Source: Chitinophagaceae bacterium (GTDB lineage Bacteria; Bacteroidota; Bacteroidia; Chitinophagales; Chitinophagaceae). From it: a stretch of 64,000 nucleotides of DNA. Both the position numbers and the translations under genes were made by a program. Location: positions 1-64,000 of the forward strand of contig CANCSS010000006.1 in the NCBI GenBank assembly GCA_947380905.1. The letters run 5' to 3'. Below the pieces are notes generated by a model. It was not told the DNA's origin. It made no database searches and saw only the letters and a program-made list of their open reading frames with translations. Positions 18,904-27,319 of the stretch are shown here, one piece after another (position 1 is the first letter of the stretch; each line of letters starts with the position of its first letter).

Positions 18904-19353
18904 ATGATAATAGATACTTTACAAAATGCATCCAAATATTATGGAGTGCATCCATTGTTCAAACAAGCTTTTGAATACATTGCAGCTCAAAATTTGGCCG
19001 CTATTGAAATAGGAAAATTTGACTTTGCTGATGGACTTAAATCTATTAATAGTTCTGCGCAAGGAAAAACGGCTGAAGCTAGTGTTGCCAAGTTTGAATG
19101 CCACAATAAACATATTGATATACAAGTTTGTGTGAAAGGCAATGAAACCATGGGATGGAAGCCAAGATCAAAATGTGTTATTCCTAATGGAGACTTTAAT
19201 GAGGAGAAGGATGTGCAATTGTATTTTGATGAGCCTGATACCTTTTTTAATTTAACCGACCAACAATTCGTCATCTTCTTTCCAGAGGATGTGCATGCCC
19301 CTATGATTGGAGAAGGGGAGATTACTAAAATGGTCATTAAAGTGCGTATATAA
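18904..19353 (+). CDS. YhcH/YjgK/YiaL family protein (possible sugar anomerase)
   Basis: A 149-residue cupin-fold protein of the EbgC/YhcH family, shown by KFECHNKHIDIQVCVKG, DEPDTFFNL and FPEDVHAPMIGEGE. The E. coli homologue in the sialic acid operon (NanQ, formerly YhcH) is an N-acetylneuraminate anomerase. By analogy this protein may speed ring opening or anomerisation of KDG, KDPG or a uronate; that is inference. It lies 12 bp after kdgK and 32 bp before eda, so it is tightly placed between the two KDG-processing steps. Confidence 0.8.
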   Translation: MIIDTLQNASKYYGVHPLFKQAFEYIAAQNLAAIEIGKFDFADGLKSINSSAQGKTAEASVAKFECHNKHIDIQVCVKGNETMGWKPRSKCVIPNGDFNEEKDVQLYFDEPDTFFNLTDQQFVIFFPEDVHAPMIGEGEITKMVIKVRI

Positions 19354-19385
19354 TTCAATCTTCTTAAAACAATAGAAAACTAATT

Positions 19386-20051
19386 ATGAGTAAGAACCAA
19401 CAAGCCATTGATGCCATCATACAACAAGGTATGTTGCCTTTGTATTTTAATGCAGATGAAGTAGTAAGTATTGAAATTTTACGTGCCATCTATAAAGTGG
19501 GTGTAAAAGCGGTAGAGTACACCAATAGGGGCGAAGCAGCTTTCAAAAATTTTAAAGCCATGGTGCAAGTAAGAAATGCTGAAATGCCTGATTTATTATT
19601 GGGTGTGGGAACCATTAAGAATGAAGCACAAGCAGTTGAATATATAGCTGCAGGCGCCGATTTTATAGTTAGTCCTGGATATGTAGAAGCAGTTGCTAAT
19701 TATGCGCATAGCAAAGGGTTATTTTACGCGCCGGGTTGTATGACGCCCACTGAAATTATAGCTGCCGAAAACAATGGGGTAAAGTTTATTAAACTTTTTC
19801 CAGGCAATTTATTAGGTCCAGAATTTTTAAGTGGTATTAAAGATATCTTTCCTAAACTTTTATTTATGCCAACGGGTGGAGTGGATACCACAAGAGAAAA
19901 CATAGAAGGTTGGTACAAGGCAGGTGTTTGTGCAGTAGGAATGGGGAGTAAATTAATAAGTAAAAAATTAATGGAATCAAAAGATTATACTACCATAGAA
20001 TTAGAAACAAAGAAAGTATTGGAGTTGATACATTCTATTAAAACAAAATAA
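19386..20051 (+). CDS. eda: KDPG/KHG aldolase Eda
   Basis: Cleaves KDPG to pyruvate and glyceraldehyde-3-phosphate, the last step of the locus. The 221-residue class I aldolase shows Glu45 in AVEYTNRG, the VGTI and SPGY loops, PGCMTPTEI, and the Schiff-base Lys136 in FIKLFPGN. The stop codon abuts the start of the transporter gene with no gap, indicating translational coupling. Confidence 0.93.
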   Translation: MSKNQQAIDAIIQQGMLPLYFNADEVVSIEILRAIYKVGVKAVEYTNRGEAAFKNFKAMVQVRNAEMPDLLLGVGTIKNEAQAVEYIAAGADFIVSPGYVEAVANYAHSKGLFYAPGCMTPTEIIAAENNGVKFIKLFPGNLLGPEFLSGIKDIFPKLLFMPTGGVDTTRENIEGWYKAGVCAVGMGSKLISKKLMESKDYTTIELETKKVLELIHSIKTK

Positions 20052-21638
20052 ATGAATCAAAAGCCTGTTATTGGAAATTTTCGCTGGACCATCTGTGCAT
20101 TGTTATTTTTTGCAACCACAGTTAATTATTTGGACAGGCAAGTTTTAAGTTTGCTAAAGCCTACTTTAGAAAAAGAGTTTGATTGGACCAATTCGGATTA
20201 TGCCAATATTGCTTCGGTGTTTCAATTTGTTTATGCTTTTTGTATGTTGTTTGCTGGCAGGATCATAGATAGACTAGGTACCAAAAAGGGTTATGCTTGG
20301 GCCATCATCATTTGGTCGTTTGGCGCTATTTTACATGCTTTTTCGGTTCCCGTTGGAACTGGGATAGCTACATTTTTAGGTTGGTTGGGCATTGCTGCGG
20401 TTCCGGTGTCCATAGCTGGCTTTATGTTGTCAAGAGCGGTATTAGGGCTTGGGGAAGCCGGAAATTTTCCTGCTGCTATTAAAGCCACAGCCGAATATTT
20501 TCCCAAGAAAGAACGTTCTTTTGCAACTGGAATATTTAATTCTGGCACCAATATTGGGGCAATTTTAGCGCCTTTGTCTGTTCCTTGGATTGCAAAAAAT
20601 TGGGGATGGGAAGCAGCTTTTATAATTATAGGGGCTATTGGTTTTTTTTGGTTAATTTTTTGGTTTGTCTATTATGATTCTACTCAAAACCAAAAAAGAA
20701 TTACAGCCGCAGAGTTGGAGTACATACACAGTGATCAAGCAACAGAAAGTAGTTTCATTGAGGAGAAATCAACGAATAAAATATCTTGGGCTACTTTATT
20801 AAAATACAAACAAACCTGGGCTTTTTCCATTGGTAAATTTTTGACTGATGGAGTTTGGTGGTTTTTCTTATTTTGGTTACCGAGCTATTTAAAAGACCAA
20901 TACAATATGGAGGGTACGCATATTATACTTCCATTGACCGTCTTGTATAGTCTTACTATGTTTGGCAGTATTGGTGGAGGCTGGTTTCCTAACTATTTTT
21001 TTAATAAAGGATATAAACCTTATGATGGGCGCATGAAAGCCATGTTACTTATTGCATTTATTCCCTTAATCGTTTTGGCGGTGCAACCATTGGGATACCT
21101 TAGTTTTTGGATCCCAATTTTATTTATAGGTATTGGAGCATCAGCGCATCAAGCTTGGTCGGCCAATATTTATACCACTGTTTCTGATATGTTCCCCAAA
21201 CGATACATTGGTTCTGTAATAGGAATAGGTGGAATGGCTGGTGGAATGGGAGGAGTGGTTGTCTCTAAAGTGGGGGGTTGGTTATTTGATGCTTATAAAT
21301 TAAAAGGGATACATCATGCCATTAACCAGGCTTCTGAAAAAGGATTAACACTCTTTTTACAAAAAGTGGAAACCCTAAATAGTATTGATGCCAAAGGTGT
21401 TGTGGTAAAACTAACTGAAAAAGAGTGGTCTCATTTATCAGACAAAGTGGTACAATCAATTCAAACTTTGGATCCTGTCCAATTTGAGCAATTTAGTATA
21501 CTTCAGAAACAATTGATTCAACAGGAGATGACCATCGCGTATGGCTATATGTTTGCTTTTTGTGCCATAGCTTATTTATTGGCTTGGAGTATAATGAAAT
21601 CGTTGGTACCTAAAGAAAAATTAATTAACTTACCTTAA
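20052..21638 (+). CDS. MFS hexuronate-type transporter (ExuT-like)
   Basis: A 528-residue inner-membrane symporter of the anion:cation symporter family. The N-terminus WTICALLFFATTVNYLDRQV and the GRIIDRLGTKKG loop are typical of ExuT/GarP-like hexuronate carriers. About twelve membrane segments are visible. It is roughly 90 residues longer than usual because of a hydrophilic insertion at about 416-487, before the last membrane segment. It directly follows eda with no gap. The substrate is inferred from the operon to be a glucuronate, galacturonate or unsaturated uronate. Confidence 0.85.
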   Translation: MNQKPVIGNFRWTICALLFFATTVNYLDRQVLSLLKPTLEKEFDWTNSDYANIASVFQFVYAFCMLFAGRIIDRLGTKKGYAWAIIIWSFGAILHAFSVPVGTGIATFLGWLGIAAVPVSIAGFMLSRAVLGLGEAGNFPAAIKATAEYFPKKERSFATGIFNSGTNIGAILAPLSVPWIAKNWGWEAAFIIIGAIGFFWLIFWFVYYDSTQNQKRITAAELEYIHSDQATESSFIEEKSTNKISWATLLKYKQTWAFSIGKFLTDGVWWFFLFWLPSYLKDQYNMEGTHIILPLTVLYSLTMFGSIGGGWFPNYFFNKGYKPYDGRMKAMLLIAFIPLIVLAVQPLGYLSFWIPILFIGIGASAHQAWSANIYTTVSDMFPKRYIGSVIGIGGMAGGMGGVVVSKVGGWLFDAYKLKGIHHAINQASEKGLTLFLQKVETLNSIDAKGVVVKLTEKEWSHLSDKVVQSIQTLDPVQFEQFSILQKQLIQQEMTIAYGYMFAFCAIAYLLAWSIMKSLVPKEKLINLP

Positions 21639-21664
21639 TATTTTACTGATAATAATTGTTTCGT

Positions 21665-23053
21665 ATGAAAAATTGTATTTTGTTTTTTTTTGTATTTTGT
21701 TTTTTTAGTGTTGGAAATTTAATTGCGCAAAATAATTTTGAAAATTTATTCAACGGAAAAGATTTATCTGGTTGGGTACAATACAATGGCAAGGCAAAGT
21801 ACACCGTAGAGCATGGAGAAATAGTGGGCCGAACTGTTGCCCATGAGCCAAATAGCTTTTTAACTACCCAAAAAGAATATGGTGATTTTACTTTGGAATT
21901 AGATTTTAAAGTTGATCCTCAAATGAATTCAGGTATACAATTTAGAAGTGAATTGTATGATAGCAATGATCATTGCGAAGTTACCGACAAACATACCCCA
22001 TACAGAGTTCACGGTTATCAAATGGAAATTGATCCTTCTGCCAGGGCTTGGAGCGGCGGCATTTATGATGAAGCAAGAAGAGGTTGGTTGTATCCTTTGG
22101 AATACAATGTGGCTGCAAAAACTGCATTCAAAAACAACCAATGGAATCATTATAAAATTGAAGCTATAGGCAATAGTATTCGTACCTGGGTAAATGGAGT
22201 CGCCTGTGCGCACATCATTGACAACATGACTCCAAAAGGATTTATTTCTTTACAAGTACATGCAATAGAAAATGTCAATGACGAAGGACAAGAAGTAAGA
22301 TGGAAAAATATAAAAATTCAAACTAAGAATTTAAAACCAGCACAAACAGATAACTTATTTGTGATCAATCTTATACCCAATACCATTTCGCCTGATGAGC
22401 AAAAAAATGGGGTTCGTCTTTTATGGGATGGGGTGAGTACTAAGGGATGGAGAGGCGCAGGCAAAAAAACTTTTCCTGATAAAGGATGGGTTGTAAAAGA
22501 GGGTGTTTTAAGTATCAAAGGGAGCAATGGAAGAGAATCAAATGGTGGTGGAGATATTGTAACAGTAGACGAATTTCATGCATTTGATTTGCAATTTGAA
22601 TTTAAAATTACTGATACCGCCAATAGCGGTGTAAAATATTTTGTAACAGAAAAGGAAAATACCGGAGGGTCTGCCATTGGGTTGGAATATCAAATTTTAG
22701 ACGATGACAAACATCCAGATGCCTTGATGGGCTCTATTGGCAATCGAACCATGGCTTCCTTGTATGATCTGATTCCTGCTTTAAGAATTGGAGCAGTTCG
22801 ACGTGAAAAATTTCCTATAGGGCAATGGAATAGGGGTCGTATTATTGTTTTTCCAGATGGTAAAATTGAACATTGGATCAATGGATGGAAAGTAGTAGAA
22901 TACCAAAGAGGTACTCAATATTATTATGCATTGGTGGCAAAAAGCAAATATGTTGGTTGGCCTAATTTTGGAATGGCGGAAAAAGGACATATTTTATTGC
23001 AAGACCATGGTACCGATGTTTCCTTTAGAAGTGTAAAAATTAAAGAATTATAA
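21665..23053 (+). CDS. Exported tandem DUF1080 protein (3-keto-glycoside hydrolase-like)
   Basis: A 462-residue protein with a signal peptide (CILFFFVFCFFSVGNLIAQ) and two DUF1080 jelly-roll domains. The first starts FENLFNGKDLSGWVQY and the second starts RLLWDGVSTKGWRG. Both keep the NSGIQF/NSGVKY strand that is characteristic. DUF1080 proteins include hydrolases of 3-keto-disaccharides, which act after a Gfo/Idh dehydrogenase. The longest frame uses TTG at 21656; the ATG at 21665 starts the signal peptide cleanly and is preferred. It lies 26 bp after the transporter. Confidence 0.85.
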   Translation: MKNCILFFFVFCFFSVGNLIAQNNFENLFNGKDLSGWVQYNGKAKYTVEHGEIVGRTVAHEPNSFLTTQKEYGDFTLELDFKVDPQMNSGIQFRSELYDSNDHCEVTDKHTPYRVHGYQMEIDPSARAWSGGIYDEARRGWLYPLEYNVAAKTAFKNNQWNHYKIEAIGNSIRTWVNGVACAHIIDNMTPKGFISLQVHAIENVNDEGQEVRWKNIKIQTKNLKPAQTDNLFVINLIPNTISPDEQKNGVRLLWDGVSTKGWRGAGKKTFPDKGWVVKEGVLSIKGSNGRESNGGGDIVTVDEFHAFDLQFEFKITDTANSGVKYFVTEKENTGGSAIGLEYQILDDDKHPDALMGSIGNRTMASLYDLIPALRIGAVRREKFPIGQWNRGRIIVFPDGKIEHWINGWKVVEYQRGTQYYYALVAKSKYVGWPNFGMAEKGHILLQDHGTDVSFRSVKIKEL

Positions 23054-23087
23054 ATAAAAAAATAAATTAACAATTAAAAATTAGTGT

Positions 23088-24446
23088 ATGAAAAATTCAA
23101 GAAGAAATTTTCTTAAGCAATCTGCAAAAGCTACTGCTGCCACGTATGCTGCCACTTTAGGCTTTTCTGCTAAAAGCTACGCCAATATCATTGGAGCCAA
23201 TGATAGAGTTAGATTAGGCGTAGTAGGGTTTTCTGATAGATTCAGAGGATCGCATTTGCCAAGTTTTTTAAGTCATTACAAAGAGTTAAATTTTGACATT
23301 GTAGCGGTTTCTGATCTGTGGAAAGTACGCAGAGAAGAAGGCGTAGATTTATTGCAAAAGAAATTAGATCATTCAATAAGAGGGGCAAGAAACAATGACG
23401 AATTGTATGCAGGAAAAGATATAGATGGTGTATTTATAAGTACAGCCGATTTTCAACATGCTATTTTAGCATCGGAGGCGGTTAAAGCTGGTATGGATGT
23501 TTACTGTGAAAAACCATTTGCTGAAACCATGGAAGACAATAGAAATGCTTTTAAAGTAATCAAAGCATCCGATCGTATTGTGCAAATTGGTTCACAACGT
23601 CGTAGTGGAGCGAATTATCAAGCTGCTGCTGATTTTATTCAACAAGGAAAATTCGGACCTATTACCATGGTAGAATTAAGTTGGAATGTAAATCAACCTG
23701 GCCGTTGGAGAAGACCTGATTTGGTGGCGAAGTGTAAAGAAGAAGATTTGGATTGGAATCGTTATTTATTAAATCGCCCGCATGAGAATTTTGATCCTAG
23801 AAAATATTTAGAGTACCGTTTGTTTTGGCCATATTCTTCTGGTTTGCCAGGCCAATGGATGAGTCATCAAATTGATACGGTGAATTGGTTTAGCAAATTG
23901 CCACATCCAAGAAGTGTCACTGCCAATGGAGGTGTATATGTTTGGAAAGATGGAAGAAGAAACTGGGATACCATTACTGCTGTATTTGAATATGGTCCTT
24001 TAGACAATCCTAAAGAAGGTTTTCAAGTTGTATTTACTTCTCGCATGCACAATGGAGATGAAAATCCTTCCGAAATGTATTATTCTAATGGGGGTGAATT
24101 GAATTTGATAACCAACTTAGTATCATCTAAAGGCGGCTTAAAAGCGGGACCTGCAGCGGCTATGAAAATGCAGCCTAATCTTTTAGCTAGTTTTGATTTA
24201 TCTAACAATGCTCCTAAAGTGGTGGCATCTGCTAATACGGGTGGAGATCCACTTACTTCCGCACACGTAAGAAATTGGATGGAATGTATCAGAAGTAGAA
24301 AGCAACCCAATGCGCCAGTAGAAGCAGGCTATCAACATTCTATTGCTACCATTATGGCCAATGCAGCTTGTCAGACAGGCGCTAAAATTACTTTTGATCA
24401 AAAGACACAAGAAGTAATGGCGAATGGAAAACCATTTAAATATTAA
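23088..24446 (+). CDS. Tat-exported Gfo/Idh/MocA-family oxidoreductase
   Basis: A 452-residue protein with twin-arginine signal SRRNFLKQSAKATAAT. The Rossmann region reads RLGVVGFSDRFRG (42-54), a degenerate GxGxxG, while the catalytic EKPF motif is intact at 141-144. The C-terminal domain includes QWMSHQIDTVNWF. It is the last gene of the mannonate operon, 34 bp after the DUF1080 gene, and is followed by a strong palindromic terminator. Pairing with DUF1080 suggests oxidation of a glycoside at C3. Substrate unknown. Confidence 0.8.
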   Translation: MKNSRRNFLKQSAKATAATYAATLGFSAKSYANIIGANDRVRLGVVGFSDRFRGSHLPSFLSHYKELNFDIVAVSDLWKVRREEGVDLLQKKLDHSIRGARNNDELYAGKDIDGVFISTADFQHAILASEAVKAGMDVYCEKPFAETMEDNRNAFKVIKASDRIVQIGSQRRSGANYQAAADFIQQGKFGPITMVELSWNVNQPGRWRRPDLVAKCKEEDLDWNRYLLNRPHENFDPRKYLEYRLFWPYSSGLPGQWMSHQIDTVNWFSKLPHPRSVTANGGVYVWKDGRRNWDTITAVFEYGPLDNPKEGFQVVFTSRMHNGDENPSEMYYSNGGELNLITNLVSSKGGLKAGPAAAMKMQPNLLASFDLSNNAPKVVASANTGGDPLTSAHVRNWMECIRSRKQPNAPVEAGYQHSIATIMANAACQTGAKITFDQKTQEVMANGKPFKY

Positions 24447-24458
24447 TTGCTGTTCATT

Positions 24459-24510
24459 TAGTGATCAAAAAAAACCCTCGATTGCAATCGAGGGTTTTTT
24501 TTGATCACTA
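24459..24510. terminator. 52-bp perfect palindromic bidirectional terminator
   Basis: Two 26-base arms are exact reverse complements with no spacer, centred at 24484/24485. The core is CCCTCGATTG/CAATCGAGGG, flanked by A8 on the left and T8 on the right, so it works as an intrinsic terminator in both directions. It separates the convergent Gfo/Idh and phosphorylase genes. Confidence 0.92.
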
Positions 24511-24532
24511 GTTTTAGATGGGTTAAGTGCTA

Positions 24533-26191
24533 TTATTCTGTTTTGTACATTTTCTCGTAATATTCTTCCGCCATTCTATTGCTATCAAATTGGAATCGAA
24601 CATCTTTCATTCCATTTTGAGTAATTTGGCGCCAAGTATCTTTTTGCTCATAATACATGGGTATGATTTGTTCTTCTAGTATCTTATATAGTTCATCCAA
24701 ATCATAATCATCTTGTTGCTGTGTACTCATGCGATCATAATCGGCCTTAGGTATTACAAAGCCATTGTTGCCATGATTGATAAATTCTGGAATCCATCCA
24801 TCATCTGTAGAAAAATTAACAGCTCCATTCATAGCAGCAGTCATGCCACTGGTACCGGAGGCTTCTCTTGGCACACGTGGGTTGTTTAACCAAACATCAG
24901 AAGCTTGCTTCATTCTTTTGCTTAAGGCCAATTCATATCCAATAAGCACGGCTACATTATTATAGTTCTTGCTTAAATGGACCAAATTATTGAATTGAGA
25001 AATGGCTGGATGGTCTACTGGGTAGGGTTTCCCGGCAAATATAATTTGAACAGAATATTTTTTATTAGAAAGTAATTTTTCGAATCGGGCTAAGTCCCAA
25101 GAAAGAAAGTCGGCTCTTTTATATCCTGCAAAACGTCTGGCCCAAACAATCGTTAACACATTGGGGTCAAACACTTTTCCAGTTTGGTCTGCAACAATTT
25201 CAAAAGCTCGTTTTTTTAAATACATTTTACGATCATCAAAAGCTACTTCGTCATTGCTTTCTGCAAAACGATACAATTGTTTATCGGCCCAATAGCGCCA
25301 ATTTTGCGCATTGGTAATATGCGTAATAGGGCAGATGCCTTCATATTTACCCCACAGCGCTCTACTTACATGTCCATGTAATTCAGAAACGCCATTGGCT
25401 TTGCGAGCAAAACGAAGTGCCGCCAAAGAGTGATTGAATTGGTCGTCTTCAATGCCTGTTAATTTTCTTACTTCATCCATACTCAATCCACAGAAATAGC
25501 CCATTTTATGACACAAGTAAATATCGTGTTTTTCATTGCCTGCTTCTTCAGGGGTATGCGTAGTAAACACCAAACGTTTTTTTACTTCGTCTAATGACTT
25601 GTATTTATTTAATAAATAAAAAGCTGCAGAAAATCCGTGTGCTTCGTTTAAATGATATACTTCTGGATTAAAATTAAGTTCATCTATTAATTTGGCACCG
25701 GCCACGCCTAATAAAATAAATTGAGCCACTTTGGTTGCGACATTGGCATCATACAAACGATGGGTAATGGTTTGTGATACATAATCATTTTCAGGAAGAT
25801 CGGTACTTAATAAAAATAGGGGAGCGCTGCAAAAAGTATTCGGGGCTAAATAAAAGGCTTTCACCCAAACTGGATGGTCGTGTATTAATACTTGAAATTT
25901 TATGCCTGTGTCTTCCAAGAAACTATATATTTTTTCCATGAAAGTTACTTGCAAAGTTTGGTCTTGGTTTCGGGCTTGATCATAGTAGCCATATTTCCAA
26001 AGAATGCCCACACCTATCAAATTTTGGTTCAATTCAAATGCACTTCTTAAATGGGACCCGGCTAAAAATCCCAATCCACCACTGTATATTTTTAAAGGCT
26101 GGTGAATCGCAAATTCCATAGAAAAATAAGCTGCCTTCTTTTTGAACTGTTCATTGATCGCGTAAGGCACTTGATAATTTCTAAAACTCAT
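24533..26191 (-). CDS. Alpha-glucan phosphorylase homologue (GT35, short form), PLP lysine replaced
   Basis: A 552-residue protein of the short alpha-glucan phosphorylase type. Matching segments are YFSMEFAIH (22-30), LKIYSGGLGFLAGSHL, VYHLNEAHGFSA, FTTHTPEEAGNEKHD, and ARRFAGYKRADFL (351-363). The family's PLP motif is normally EASGTSGMKAA.NG; here it reads EASGTSGMTAAMNG (443-456), with Thr451 at the Schiff-base lysine position (codon ACT, 24839-24841). The frame is otherwise intact, so a phosphorylase reaction is doubtful. It might act as a hydrolase, transferase or glucan-binding regulator. It is monocistronic and follows a bidirectional terminator. Confidence 0.8.
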   Translation of the reverse strand: MSFRNYQVPYAINEQFKKKAAYFSMEFAIHQPLKIYSGGLGFLAGSHLRSAFELNQNLIGVGILWKYGYYDQARNQDQTLQVTFMEKIYSFLEDTGIKFQVLIHDHPVWVKAFYLAPNTFCSAPLFLLSTDLPENDYVSQTITHRLYDANVATKVAQFILLGVAGAKLIDELNFNPEVYHLNEAHGFSAAFYLLNKYKSLDEVKKRLVFTTHTPEEAGNEKHDIYLCHKMGYFCGLSMDEVRKLTGIEDDQFNHSLAALRFARKANGVSELHGHVSRALWGKYEGICPITHITNAQNWRYWADKQLYRFAESNDEVAFDDRKMYLKKRAFEIVADQTGKVFDPNVLTIVWARRFAGYKRADFLSWDLARFEKLLSNKKYSVQIIFAGKPYPVDHPAISQFNNLVHLSKNYNNVAVLIGYELALSKRMKQASDVWLNNPRVPREASGTSGMTAAMNGAVNFSTDDGWIPEFINHGNNGFVIPKADYDRMSTQQQDDYDLDELYKILEEQIIPMYYEQKDTWRQITQNGMKDVRFQFDSNRMAEEYYEKMYKTE

Positions 26192-26297
26192 AGTAGCTTG
26201 TTTGGTAATTTGGCTGCAATATAATGGTATTTAAATAAAATGTAATTATTACACATTAAACTGTGGATAACAACCGTTTGCATTGGGAAATTGTGGA

Positions 26298-27245
26298 TTA
26301 TTTTTTCTTCTTTGGCTTCCTTTTTTTGTCATAGGAATCATTAAAATAGCAGCTCATATTGCGATGGTTGCCACAATTGCCGTCTTCTTTTATAGTAATC
26401 TGATTCCCCTCCATCTTAAAATGGATGATACAAGCATCTCCTTTTTCTGAATAGATGGCTGAATTTTTTGTAAAACTCATCCGTCCTTTTAATTCACCTA
26501 CACAATCCCCATTGTTTCTTTCAAAATGCAAGAAGAATTGGTATTTGTTAGGCGCCGCATCATCTCTAATAGATATAAAATTTTTCGAATCATTTCCATA
26601 GTCTCCACTAAAGGGATGGTTCATAGGAAGGGTATCCAAAGGATTAATGATTTTCGTGTTTTCAGGTTTCTTATTGCTGTCATAATAGATGAGTCTAAAA
26701 CTACTATCTATATAAGCCCAGCCTTTTTTTTCATAAGTCAAAGAATTGTCTGTGCTCATTTTATTTTCTTCTACTAAAAAGGAAGGTTCTTTGTTGATGT
26801 TTAAAATTTTCCCATAATGCCTTGAGCCTTTATTTTCATCTTTAAAATCGGTAATGACTTTGTAGTCTAAGAATTTATTCTTTTTACTAAAGACCACAAT
26901 ACAAATTTCAAAATTGGTAGCATGCTGTACGCGAAAGAGTAAATAATATTCTTGCTCTTTTTCTATTTTAAAAATGGGATGTAATACCGCTTTCTTGTCT
27001 TTTTTACTAACCATAAATTCTACAATGGAATCAGGTACAAATTGAACCAATGCTTTTCTACCAATCACTAAAGTATCCGTGATGCGTTTTACATTGGTAT
27101 CCGAAATGGTAAGAGGTAAGACAGCTGTTTTGAAAATTTTATTAAAATCGTTTATTTTAATAGGCGTATTTCCGGTGAGGTCTGGTTTTTCTTCAGAACA
27201 AGCCATCATTAAACAGACCAACCCAATAAGGCAACACCTGCGCAT
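26298..27245 (-). CDS. Hypothetical lipoprotein
   Basis: A 315-residue exported protein of unknown function. The start was set to ATG at 27245, two codons inside the longest frame, because it opens the lipoprotein signal MRRCCLIGLVCLMMAC with lipobox LMMAC and lipid-anchored Cys16. The mature part is rich in Lys and Asp and ends in a basic run (KKRKPKKKK). A late segment, GNCGNHRNMSCYFNDSYDKK, has two Cys. No domain was recognised. It is divergent from the Nramp gene. Confidence 0.65.
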   Translation of the reverse strand: MRRCCLIGLVCLMMACSEEKPDLTGNTPIKINDFNKIFKTAVLPLTISDTNVKRITDTLVIGRKALVQFVPDSIVEFMVSKKDKKAVLHPIFKIEKEQEYYLLFRVQHATNFEICIVVFSKKNKFLDYKVITDFKDENKGSRHYGKILNINKEPSFLVEENKMSTDNSLTYEKKGWAYIDSSFRLIYYDSNKKPENTKIINPLDTLPMNHPFSGDYGNDSKNFISIRDDAAPNKYQFFLHFERNNGDCVGELKGRMSFTKNSAIYSEKGDACIIHFKMEGNQITIKEDGNCGNHRNMSCYFNDSYDKKRKPKKKK

Positions 27246-27319
27246 CTTCAAGTTTTTTGCTAAATTAGACTAACAAAGCGAGTTCCACAAAGCTTTTATG
27301 ATTAAATTTACACCTAGTT

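Noticed and set aside
21656-21664. TTG start for the DUF1080 gene
   Set aside because: The ATG nine bases downstream begins a clean signal peptide and is preferred.
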